Shown one piece after another: positions 1 to 9,113 of a DNA stretch of 64,000 bases. The DNA is from Jackrogersella multiformis. Lineage: Eukaryota > Ascomycota > Sordariomycetes > Xylariales > Hypoxylaceae. How positions within the stretch are numbered: position 1 is the first letter of the stretch; each line of letters opens with the position of its first letter. Below the pieces are notes generated by a model that saw nothing but the letters and a program-made list of their open reading frames with translations, made no database searches and was not told where the DNA came from. The stretch spans positions 372,001 through 436,000 of the forward strand of contig CADCXD010000007.1 of the NCBI GenBank assembly GCA_902806575.1, written 5' to 3'. The position numbers were made by a program, and so were the translations under genes.

Positions 1-1733
1 AATATAAGGGACTGTTCATCCTTTTCCCATACGGCGATGAAAACAAGCATTTCTCTCAAGAGGTTCCTGCCGCAGTCGGTGGCAAGGAAGATACGGCATC
101 GAGTTTGCTGCAGGTTCTCGCCGAATCGAGTTAAGCCAGAGCTAGCCGAATCCAATATAGATGACTTAACGATCATGTGAAGAGCCTCGATCTGCTTAGG
201 ATCGAGGATATTCGGCACTTCAGTAAGAAGGCCAGTCATCGGGCCCTCTCCATAAGAGTCGTCGTCGTCGGCTTCTTCCTCGTACTCGTCGTATTCCGGG
301 GCGAAATTCTGGGTCGCCTGACTCTGCCATTCCGGGTTATGTCCATCGTCTGGCGGATGCTCGATTGTGTCACCCGGTTCTTCCTGGGGTTCCGCCGCAG
401 CATATCGTTGCATGAGGTTGGCCTCACACTCCTTGATACGCTGGGGAACAGTGTCGATGGTCGAATACATTGTCAGGCTCCAGTCGTTTGAGTTTGGGAT
501 ACGTGCACCGTACCACCACTTGTCGAGTTCGTGAGACACGCGGCCGTATGCCCTATCTTGCTCAAATTTGTTGATCTCCTCGGGGTTCCACGTCGAGATC
601 ACCTCGGCAGCCTCATCATAAGCATCAGGCTGCCAAGCCCAAGTTTCGGGTGGGGTGTAGTTCCAGGCGAGGAGATTCTCGTCGTGAGGTAGCCATTGAT
701 CTTTCTTTTCAGCACTCTGCGCGTCGAAGTATTCCTTACATATACTAACCGCAGCGCTGCACATCCGCGAGGATCTCTTAAGCCAGTTGGATATTTCGTC
801 TCGGAGGTGAATACTTCTGGGTGCTGGGTAATCTAGAACCGACTCATGTCGATCTTCTGGCCCCGGGTTGCTATCGGCATCTGGAGATTCGATCAATACC
901 TTGTACCAGAATAGCATTTTATTACGATCGTTCTTGGCTATCCAGTTGTGCGCCTGCTGCAGGGATGTGACGAGGACCTTTTTGCCTACATTTAGTTAGA
1001 CAAACCGATGCAAGCGATGAGTACCTAGGTAGGTAGACTTACAGAGTTCGGTAATCTCGTTTAATTTGGCCCTGGATGCCTCATCCTCGGGCATTTCCCC
1101 ATCAATTCCCTTGCTGGTTACGTTGACGCAAAGACAGATTGACTCGTATACTTCATGGTCGAAGTGGATGGCTGCGGATAGGTCTTGAGGCACCTCGGGG
1201 TCAGTGGTAACGAGAAGATTACGAGCAATGTGCATGAGCTTGTTCAACATCTGCAGCGCCTCCTTTAGAGGCACATAATTCTTAATAATCAGTGCAGTGA
1301 CCTCGGGAGTAGTGATATCGAGAAACCTAGTTTGGACAAAAGGCTCCGATCTCACGCCAAGGGACTTCTCGTTGAGATCACATATCGTAGCGCATACAGC
1401 CCGTCGTAGCCATATCCATACCCGCACATTCCTCGATAAGACCTCCCTGCGACTATAATATTAGCAACATGCCTGGAGATGTTTCCGAGAGTTTTTCGCA
1501 AGTAGTGACACTCACCTCACGTCCTTAAAGGTGTGGGTTTTCTCTAGAGTTTTAGAGATGATGCTGGTCACTTTGGCGATAGACTGAGGGCCCATGACAG
1601 GGGACTGGTTGTAGTGACCTTCTAGACATATGAGAGCCGCCGAGAAGATGCGCTCCTCGACGGAGTCGTGTTTCCACATCTTGGCGGCATCGGGGTCTAC
1701 CTGATTAGAGGATATGGAGGGAGACGATGCCAT
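1..1733 (-). CDS. Conserved uncharacterised acidic protein, partial (3' end outside window)
   Basis: I do not recognise a named family. The start ATG is at 1733 (MASSPSISSNQ). Exon 1 runs 1733-1516, with a GTGAGT donor at 1515. Exon 2 runs from about 1446 (or 1452 with the alternative acceptor) to 1043. Exon 3 runs from 985 past the window edge with no stop, so the C-terminus is missing. Phases agree at both junctions. The N-terminal half is predicted helical. A long acidic linker (EYDEYEEEADDDD, near 250-290) separates it from a strongly conserved-looking block near 30-200 with motifs such as TRFGENLQQTRC, CGRNLL and AVWEKDEQSL. This block is plainly protein-like and likely the functional core. 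The second intron itself contains a CCTAGGTAGGTA repeat. Probably a housekeeping protein. Confidence is high that it is a gene, low for its role. Confidence 0.8.
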
Positions 1734-2421
1734 AGTAGATTTTATTTTTATTTTTTATCGGGGGTTTTACTTTCACTCAAGTAACGAGCTGAGTATCGAA
1801 TTGTTGCCGCGGGACGAACGACCCGGACGCATGTCAAGTTATGCGACGCTCCATGAACTGGATCGGCAATGCAGTGATTTCTTAGGGAATAGCGACTTAA
1901 TTTACCCAGTCGCAAGTAGGAATCAATCTGTATGAGAGTGGGATGAATTACCTAGGTAGGTAAATTCCTCAAAATGTAGAATTAATAATTGCGACTTTGT
2001 AGAAATAAAGACCAAGCCCTGGAGGTCTTTCTATTGAGATGAAAAAGTTCAGTGGTAGGTTTCTACCTTAGGTACCTAGTGACTTGAGTTTGATGGTGGC
2101 GTGAGTGGGGCCGATATTTTGTAATCTGTATCTAGAATTTCTGACACGGGGAAGCACTGCTTTGATGCATAGGCACAGTTTTATACGAATAGACGAATTA
2201 TGAGAGACACTATGCAAAAAAGGGAAGAAATGTATTTATACATATTAAATAAAAAAAGCATTTATTCGAAGAAATTCGCTAGTAAGACTTGGGAGTTGAA
2301 TAAGACTCGTAATCGGAGCTACTGGTTCGAATCTAGTCGAAGCTCGTCTTCTCTTTTTGTCACATTTTTATACAGGTGCTATGATTAAGTGTTACAATAT
2401 TTATACCTCGATGCCACTATG
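1734..2421. other. Intergenic, with a tRNA-like degenerate sequence
   Basis: No gene is supported here. The stretch is AT-rich and has short CCTAGGTAGGTA motifs near 1951-1962 and 2068-2080. A tRNA-like T arm occurs at 2321-2337 (five-base stem, TTCGAAT loop, matching stem with one G-T wobble), with an anticodon-loop-like CTCGTAA at 2306-2312. No matching acceptor stem can be found about 72 bases upstream, so this is at best a decayed tRNA. Confidence 0.4.
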
Positions 2422-3885
2422 TTAAGCCCCCCAAAGCGCGCCCATCCGCGAGGGATCGCAACTACCTAGCCTCGCACTCTTTGCCTTGCCCTCCAGGATG
2501 ATCTCGCTAACCAGCTTCCCCGTTGCCGGCGCATTCTGGATGCCCCAGCACGTGTGCCCTGCGGCGACAACCAGTCCCTCGGTACCGCCAACCTTGCCTA
2601 TCCAGGGTCCTCCTTGAGGTAAATAGCAAGCCTGCTTCGCAAGAACCTGCCCGTCCTTGCCTAACTCGTCGCTTATCCCGCCAACTTGAAATATGATGTC
2701 GTCGCACCGCGCCGTGTCGACTTCGACGTCGGCGGTCGTCAGCGGTAGCTCGACGGCGTTATCGATGGGGCCGCAAGCATACGCGGTGCCGTCCGGCCGC
2801 GCGTAGATCTCGGGCTCCACGATCTGGTGCCCCCTGAGCGGCCGCTGCGCACCAGAGGTTCCCCTGGCATCATTCGGCGTTGGCGTAGGAAACCCGGGCG
2901 GGAGCATGATCGACGTGAAGAGCGCATATGCAGACACCGGTCTCGGCGTCTTGATGACGACGCTGTGCGCTCGAGCCGCGGTGACTGGGACCTCAGGTAA
3001 GAGACGCCGAGTCCACGGTCCCGCTGCTACTACGCAGTCTGTAGTGACTAAAATTTCCTCGCTGCCATCTTTATCGTACGTTACGCTTTCTACGCTTTTG
3101 CCATCTGTGGTTTTGTTGATGGCCGTGACTCTTGCACCTGTGACAATTCTTACCCCTTTATCCTCGGCTAGCTGGGCCATGCTTCGCGTAAACAGTTCAG
3201 GGTGCACTTGCGCTGTATTGTCCGGGGTATCCATTCTTTTATAAGCAGACAGCGCCTCATCCGTATCAAGCCAGTCAAGATCTTCAGGGGCGCCCAGCTT
3301 CTGAAGGGCCTTGATACCTTTCGTATGATCCTGATGAAGACCCTTTGAGCCCTGTTCTGCGCCTCCGCTGATGTGTTTTGTTTTGCTCATATTCTTCCCC
3401 TCTGTCGCATTACCATTGAACCCGGGCGGCAGACGCGCCCGACAGTCGATCTGGCTAGCATAACACCGCCTGTATCCCCACCTCTCCTTTCCGCCGTGCT
3501 CTTTTGCCAGTTCGTCGTGCAGTCTAAAGCTTAGCGGCACGATCTCCGGCGGGAAAGCCCACAGCGCAAGCAAGCCGCCCGCCTTGCCGCTTGCGCCACC
3601 AGCGATACCATCGTGAGCGGGGTTCTTCCTAGACGCGGTTGCGGGGTCGGCTAGCGTAGCCGGATCCCGGATACTGTCCGAAGTTCGCCCCCCGGCGCTG
3701 CTCGACGAGGCCTCTAGGAGAGTTATACGATGCGTCTCTGGAGAGTAGGAGGGGTGTCGAGTGAGGAAGTAGGCGGTGCAACATCCGATAATGCCACCAC
3801 CTATTATGGTGATTTCTTTTGGCGTTGTGGACATTTTACGACAGGTTGAAGTGGTAAGGAGACGGAGTGGGGCGCGGTTAAGCAT
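2422..3885 (-). CDS. FAD-dependent oxidoreductase, DAO family (TDA3-like)
   Basis: Single-exon, 487 aa. The Rossmann FAD-binding motif IIGGGIIGCCTAYFL is at about residues 27-41. It is followed by GGASGKAGGLLALW near 95-108, typical of the D-amino-acid oxidase/glycine-sarcosine oxidase fold. The C-terminus has the second FAD contact region (VAAGHTCWGIQNAPATGKL). The first 17 residues are rich in Arg, Leu, Thr and Ser, so the long start at 3885 would give a mitochondrial-type leader. Met18 (MSTTPKEITIIGG) gives a protein starting right at the Rossmann fold and is an equally good start. The closest characterised relatives I know are fungal proteins annotated like yeast Tda3, linked to endosome-Golgi recycling. 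The substrate is unknown. An insert near 170-205 is rich in Lys and Gly and may vary between species. GC content is higher than in neighbouring intergenic DNA. Confidence 0.85.
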   Translation of the reverse strand: MLNRAPLRLLTTSTCRKMSTTPKEITIIGGGIIGCCTAYFLTRHPSYSPETHRITLLEASSSSAGGRTSDSIRDPATLADPATASRKNPAHDGIAGGASGKAGGLLALWAFPPEIVPLSFRLHDELAKEHGGKERWGYRRCYASQIDCRARLPPGFNGNATEGKNMSKTKHISGGAEQGSKGLHQDHTKGIKALQKLGAPEDLDWLDTDEALSAYKRMDTPDNTAQVHPELFTRSMAQLAEDKGVRIVTGARVTAINKTTDGKSVESVTYDKDGSEEILVTTDCVVAAGPWTRRLLPEVPVTAARAHSVVIKTPRPVSAYALFTSIMLPPGFPTPTPNDARGTSGAQRPLRGHQIVEPEIYARPDGTAYACGPIDNAVELPLTTADVEVDTARCDDIIFQVGGISDELGKDGQVLAKQACYLPQGGPWIGKVGGTEGLVVAAGHTCWGIQNAPATGKLVSEIILEGKAKSARLGSCDPSRMGALWGA

Positions 3886-4402
3886 TCATTCGAGCTGCGT
3901 TTATACTTGCTCGCTATTTCGCATTCGAGATATTGAAGAATGGAGGAATTGAAGCATAAAATGCCCATCGTAGTTTAATATATATACCTACCTAGGTACC
4001 TGGGTAGGTACCTACCTCGGTGGGCTGTTAGGTACCTGGTAGGAACCATAAAGCTCTAGCTATCCTTATCTCTTATGTAACGGTGGGGCTTTGGATATTA
4101 CATCACTCCTCACTATCAATGTATACCTGGTTCCACTTTTATCCCCTATTAAAACAGTCCCATGGTCTAGGTATTACTGGCAAGCATAAAAGGTGTATAG
4201 AGAAGGCAATAGAAAGTGACTGGACAAATATATTGTTCAATGATATATAAAAACCTGGCTAATCATAGAACAAAAAAATTGTAAACTCTGAAACAAAGCA
4301 CTGCACAACTAATCTTTCTCTTATCACTTTAACCTAGGTTATATTATTATATTAATATACAAAAGAACATATCTGCTTCCTCGTAACTATAAGGAATACT
4401 TA
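3886..4402. repeat. Intergenic with CCTAGG palindromic repeat cluster
   Basis: At 3984-4043 there is a run of TACCTACCTAGGTACC, GGGTAGGTACCTACC and GGTACCTGGTAGG units. This is the first large example of a repeat seen through the whole window. The rest is AT-rich with no reading frame I can support. Confidence 0.7.
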
Positions 4403-5365
4403 TTATACTTGACCAAGTTTTTTCTTGATTTGTCGAACTCGGTCGCGAACCTTTTTGGACGACATAAACCTGAAGCCCCGCGCAAGCTTCTGCTTAGCTT
4501 CCTGGAGCTTTTGGTTAACTCGTGGACCAAATGTTGAAGGGGTGAAGAACCGAGAGGTATGGGCTTCTACCTCACCCCCTGATTCTATAGTATGATCACT
4601 CTTGGTGACATATTTGGTACTCTTCACTCCGTTAACGCAGTCCTCAATCCCCATCTCATCTAAAATATCCTCTCTACGAATGCTCTTCTCGGCATTGTTC
4701 TCTTTAGGGGTAAATTCTCTAGAGACATCGTCTTCCAGCAAATCATCTCTCCATCTTACTAGGGAGATACCAAACAGGGGATTTGTTAAGTCGCAGGTAT
4801 CTGCTGGAAGAATATCAGGGATGTAGAGAGGAATGAACTCGTCATTAAATCTAGTTTCGACGGTAGTATTGGGCTCTAAATCCTCCTCGAACATGTTAAT
4901 AACATGCGGATTGGATTCGATATAGCTCTCATGGGCATAGTTGATAGTAGCTGCAATGTCTATGTCATCTGGCTCGTCGTTAGTGTCGTTTCCCGGTATT
5001 CTAGGGCTTGGAAGGGCAATTAGCCCTGCATCCATCGCATCTACTTCCTCGTCAGTATATATTCGCAATGTACTGGGGGGTATGACATTGGTAGTGCCGG
5101 GTATAGGCTCGCCAAAGTTTACTTGCATCATGTAATGGCAAAAAGAGTCGACATCCTCCCAATGTTTCTTGATTGCAATCTCCTCGACTTCTTTAGGGGT
5201 TATAACGTATTGGTAGTTTGTGAAAGCGTAGTCTATTATAAGGTTTTGCTTATAAAGACTGTTGCTCAAGAGGCTAGAAAAGGGAGATAAAGTTACCGAC
5301 ATGATGACAACTATTAGTGATATACTTATTTGCATTTGGATAACCTGTGAATAGGAGTAGATCAT
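4403..5365 (-). CDS. Unrecognised 320-aa protein with hydrophobic N-terminus
   Basis: One uninterrupted ATG-initiated frame. Residues 1-35 are hydrophobic (ISISLIVVIMSVTL), consistent with a signal peptide or signal anchor if translation starts at the first Met or at Met11. The middle is acidic and Asn/Asp/Glu-rich. The last 45 residues are strongly basic (KLQEAKQKLARG and VRQIKKKLGQV), likely an amphipathic helix. No catalytic motif or known domain is visible. The base composition is AT-rich like the surrounding DNA, which suggests a young or fast-evolving gene. It could be a lineage-specific secreted or membrane-linked protein. A non-coding frame of this length would be unusual, but without homologues this remains a hypothetical protein. 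Confidence 0.55.
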   Translation of the reverse strand: MIYSYSQVIQMQISISLIVVIMSVTLSPFSSLLSNSLYKQNLIIDYAFTNYQYVITPKEVEEIAIKKHWEDVDSFCHYMMQVNFGEPIPGTTNVIPPSTLRIYTDEEVDAMDAGLIALPSPRIPGNDTNDEPDDIDIAATINYAHESYIESNPHVINMFEEDLEPNTTVETRFNDEFIPLYIPDILPADTCDLTNPLFGISLVRWRDDLLEDDVSREFTPKENNAEKSIRREDILDEMGIEDCVNGVKSTKYVTKSDHTIESGGEVEAHTSRFFTPSTFGPRVNQKLQEAKQKLARGFRFMSSKKVRDRVRQIKKKLGQV

Positions 5366-5822
5366 ATTTCAAGCACTAGTTTGATTATTCAATTTTGTGG
5401 CTTAACTGGAGAACAAGTTCAGAAGGGGATAAAGTTTCAGGGACTCTACAGCTCTTATTTTTGAGTAACTTAGACATGCACGAAGTGCCTGAAAGAGGCT
5501 ATTTTCAAACCTGTACTTACCTAGGTACTTAGGTAGTTTCGCATGCCGTTGATCCCCTGTCTATTTCATGTGGCGAAAGGGATTGCTAGTCGACACGAAT
5601 GATTGTTTTCTTTATCTAAATCAATACTTGAATTGCAACAATTTTCAAAGCTTCGATATTTGTCCGTGAACTTCGTAGATAACGTCGCCCTTTAATATTT
5701 TATATATACCTTAACCTTAGGTAGGTGAGCCAATGATATGAAGGTAAACAATAAATCCACTGTCTTTATGCTATACCACCTGGATTATTAGGGTCATAAC
5801 TAGACCGCGTTGTATTTTGAGC
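5366..5822. other. Intergenic
   Basis: AT-rich spacer between the divergent genes at 4403-5365 (minus) and 5823-6290 (plus), so it probably holds both promoters. Short CCTAGGTA repeats occur near 5519-5535 and 5716-5727. Nothing else is recognised. Confidence 0.5.
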
Positions 5823-6290
5823 ATGGCTTTTGCCCCGAAACCACCGCCTAGAAAGTCTCGAAACCTTCCCTGGGAACTTGAAAATGAACTTAGAGCAGGT
5901 GTCTTTGATCAGGAAAATGATTCATATAACGATGACCCGCAGCTAATCGTAGGGAATCCGCAATCAGGGTGCTATGGCTTGTGCTACATGAAGCCGGATG
6001 GTATAGAGCTTGCTTTTCATCATGCCGCTATGAAATTTGCCACAACATGTAATTGCCATATAAAAATGGACCCTGGCGACACCACGCTTCATGAGCTAGA
6101 TCTCCATTTATTACGACGTATTGTTCGAGGACCTTACCGAATGGAGAAAAAATTTGCAGCTATGGTTGCTATGAAGTTGTTTCTGGGCTTAAGAATCCCG
6201 CAACAACTTCTTATGGAGCAACAGAAAGAAATTGAGAAGGCTGATCCAGATATGCAGGAAGAAAAAGAAAAAGTTAATAAGAATATTTAA
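5823..6290 (+). CDS. Unrecognised 155-aa protein
   Basis: ATG at 5823; the frame is open six bases further 5' but only from a TTG. The protein starts MAFAPKPPPRKSRNLPWELE. It has a central block with several Cys and His residues (GCYGLCYMKPDGIELAFHHA, then ATTCNCHIKMDPGDT) and ends in a charged Lys/Glu-rich helix. The spacing of Cys and His could suggest metal binding, but no known zinc-finger pattern fits. An interstitial telomere-like tract starts about 85 bp after its stop. Probably a real but lineage-restricted gene. No function can be given. Confidence 0.5.
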   Translation: MAFAPKPPPRKSRNLPWELENELRAGVFDQENDSYNDDPQLIVGNPQSGCYGLCYMKPDGIELAFHHAAMKFATTCNCHIKMDPGDTTLHELDLHLLRRIVRGPYRMEKKFAAMVAMKLFLGLRIPQQLLMEQQKEIEKADPDMQEEKEKVNKNI

Positions 6291-6376
6291 TACCATTTGA
6301 AACTTTGGAAGACTTAGAATATAAACCATGAAATATGTTAACACGGAAATCACACTTGAAAGGGACAATGTCACAC

Positions 6377-6437
6377 AGGGTTAGGGTCAGAGCCAAACCA
6401 CAGGGTTAGGGTTAGGGTTAAACTAATGAGGTGGGCT
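6377..6437 (+). repeat. Interstitial telomeric repeat tract (TTAGGG)
   Basis: Three to four near-perfect head-to-tail copies of TTAGGG at 6401-6420, preceded by a single copy near 6380-6386 and followed by a variant (CTTAGGG) near 6436-6442. TTAGGG is the usual telomere repeat of filamentous fungi. The tract lies in the 295-bp gap between the stop of the 155-aa gene and the 3' end of the reverse-transcriptase-like gene. Confidence 0.8.
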
Positions 6438-6585
6438 TAGGGTAAGTAAATAGAGAACGGTAAACAAGATTAATATATCCCTTTATTCTTTTGACTTGAT
6501 AATAACACTATATCCTAATATTTTACCCTCTCTATTACGTAAGAACCTGTGTCAATGTGTTCATATCCGTTGATATCTAGCCCTG

Positions 6586-9113
6586 CTATTTAACCCTCTT
6601 GTCTCTAAAGATACTCACCATGCCCATCGGTAATAACCCCGGTTCGACAATGTTCATGCCACCGAAACGGTCCATGATCTCGGGCCCGTAAAGCTGGGCG
6701 ACCCATTTCCAGTATGGCTCCATCGAAGACCAGTTCCCACTGATTCCTCTCAGATTCCCTTGCTGCGCGAGTGCATTTATCCCATTCAAAACTTTCGGGT
6801 TCGCGGTTTGAATGCCTTCCTCCTTAGGCACTTTCAGGAGCTGTTTGTATACATGATACAGGTCGTCGTTGAAGGTGTAGTCGAGATTTTCACGATAACG
6901 CGTGAATTCACTGAAGCTCATGAAGGTATACTGATCTGCCTTGCTCTCGAGCTGCCAATTTGCATCGGGGATGCCACGACGATTGACGGTGCCCCTTTCA
7001 AATGCAATCTTGAAAGAATTGTACGAGTCCTTTTCAGCTTCGAAAAAGTCGTCTAACTTCTTGGCCGGGTCCTGCAGTACTGTGTCATGGACCTGCAGGA
7101 TGGATATGAAAGGGCTTTTGAGGTCAAGACCGCCCAGCTCTATAGGAAAAAATAGATAGGCATCAGGAATATCTGAGATGTTGAAACGCTCCTGCATGAG
7201 GTTTTTGAGGTAATCTACGATATTTGTCGCGCTCTGCTGGCGTCCGTTACTAGAAGTCAAAGAAGACGAGGACGAGAAAACTTCGCGCTGGATTCTCTCG
7301 TGAGTTGCAAGCATCTGAGCAACATGATCTTGCCCAAAGCAATTTGCCGCCTTCCCGAAGTTAGAGGTGAAGAAGGTTGCGGCGTATGTATTCCATGCTT
7401 GGATGAATGATATTATGCTCTTCTGCTTGTCATGGAGCTGCTTGCGTAGATCAATGATGTGCTTATCAACCATCTTCTGGTCGATCTCCAACTTTCCGGT
7501 CTGTGGTGAAAGCTTGAGAAAGCCCCAACGAATGTCGCCCGCCGGAAGAGATCTGTCAATTTCAAGTGATACAGTTGGATCTCGTGAGAGACGTATTGTA
7601 CCGGTATTCGAGGTATCGATGTAAGTACCGGTCGCATCGACGAATTCGGTAACTGATTTCCATGCCGTTACAGCCAACGAGTGATCTCGCGACCAGAACC
7701 AAAAATCGTCCTGCATACGGAAGAGCATAGCTCCACCCGTAGACTGGTTCACAGAATAGTCGAGACAGAACAGGATTGATTCACCGAGGACGTCACTGAG
7801 GGCGTGCGATGCAGGTGTGCCGCGAGATCGATTCCGTGGTGGTGTCGAGGTTTCATCCTCCAGGAATTTTAAAGGCGCCATCAGGAACTTCCTGAAGAAG
7901 TTGAGCCACGTCGCCGAGACACCAAAGAATGATAACACTGTCAAAATCGTGTTGTGAGGAAGTAGAGTATTCCACCTGTCAAATGTGGAGTGAAAGGCAG
8001 TGACCTCTCCATACAACTTAGTATTGATAGCGATTTCGGTAGACAAGAGTCGTAATAATCGTTGTTTTAATTGCATTGGCTGTTTGTTACCCGAATCTGC
8101 ATCATCATCATCAACATCTGAATCATTGTCGTTCGGTTGATTCATAGTCATTGCTGAATCTAAGATGCTTGGCCCCTGGAATTTGGCCATTGGACGCGCC
8201 ATGGTCCCAAATAGACTAGAGTTCGTGGTCCCAAATGCAGGGGCTTGCATCGCCGCAGGTGCCTGTAAACGGACCTGTTCCTCACCATCGACGATCAAGA
8301 TTCGTTGTGCCTCATTCTCCATCAGCTGGGCCAAAAAATAATGCTTGCGATATATTTTGTCCCTAATATGTTGAACATTTCGGCGGGCGCGGCCCACCTC
8401 TCGACCTAGATAGTAACTTCGTCGCTTTGCGTCAACGTTGGGTATCGGTTTTTGGCAAGACTCCCACGCTCCAGTGGCGGTCCGAAACTCCTCCAGGGCG
8501 TTTCTGAAGAAAACGGACCACTTTAGGCCGATATATTGTAAGAAGATCGCTTGAAGGAGGTCTTCGTGCATAATGATATTGTACATGCCAGTAATCTGTC
8601 GTCGTTGCTCCAAGGGAACGCTCGATCCCCATGACCATCTATCCAACGAGGTGAGTCTCATGTTCAGAACATCGGCAATTTCGCTTAGGATGACGGGGTT
8701 GTTTTTGAAATCCCTCAATACTTCTCGCTTCTCGTCTGTGAGGAGGCCAGATGATATCAAGCCCTCGGCGGCCCAGTTCAGAGTTTTTGAGTTGAATTGA
8801 TTAGGCGTGAACATTTGAGCTTCAAATGCTGAGACCTTGGCTTTGAGCTGGTTTAGGGCTTTCAATTTGGCGGGTGAATCTGTACTCTCTACGCCGAAGA
8901 GTTGGTCCAGGTATGATCGAAGTCTATTCTCATCGAATTTGCCAGGCTCAAAATATAAACACGCCGTTTGGGTTCCTTCTCATTTTCTAGCATTGAGAGT
9001 ATGTTGGACTTGGTGGTTTCGAAATCTGATCGACGCTTGGAGAGCTCCTCTAATTTCGTGTTGGTGATTTCTTGCAGGGTCTCCGAAAACACGCTACCGC
9101 TGGAAGAGGCCAT
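6586..9113 (-). pseudogene. Cellular reverse-transcriptase-like gene (rvt-like), with frameshift and apparent internal deletion
   Basis: Two overlapping frames make this gene. From ATG 9113 a 74-codon frame (SETLQEITNTKLEELSKRRS) runs to a stop at 8889. A second frame one base back is open from about 8965 to the stop at 6586. The join lies near 8945-8955. The second frame has reverse-transcriptase-like motifs: a motif-B-like RGTPASHALSDVLGE, then MQDDFWFW with the paired Asp at about 7705-7710, resembling motif C of telomerase-type and fungal rvt enzymes. A motif-A Asp is not obvious (VTAFHSTFDRW is in the right place). Residues before motif B hold an Asp-rich insert (DNDSDVDDDDAD). From memory of the family, intact relatives have a longer segment between the N-terminal coiled coil and the FEPGKFDE region, so I infer an out-of-frame internal deletion. 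The overlap holds no intron of normal size. A 74-nt intron (GTGTTT to GTAG) would restore phase but removes conserved-looking residues. Confidence 0.65.

Noticed and set aside
177..491. Open plus-strand frame of 104 codons
   Set aside because: It begins with GTG and lies antisense to the clearly coding third exon of the partial gene at 1-1733.
8892..8965. A 74-nt intron to explain the frame change in the RT-like gene
   Set aside because: It has a GTGTTT donor, a GTAG acceptor and the right phase, but it would remove FEPGKFDENRLRSYLDQLFG, which looks like conserved coding sequence of the family.
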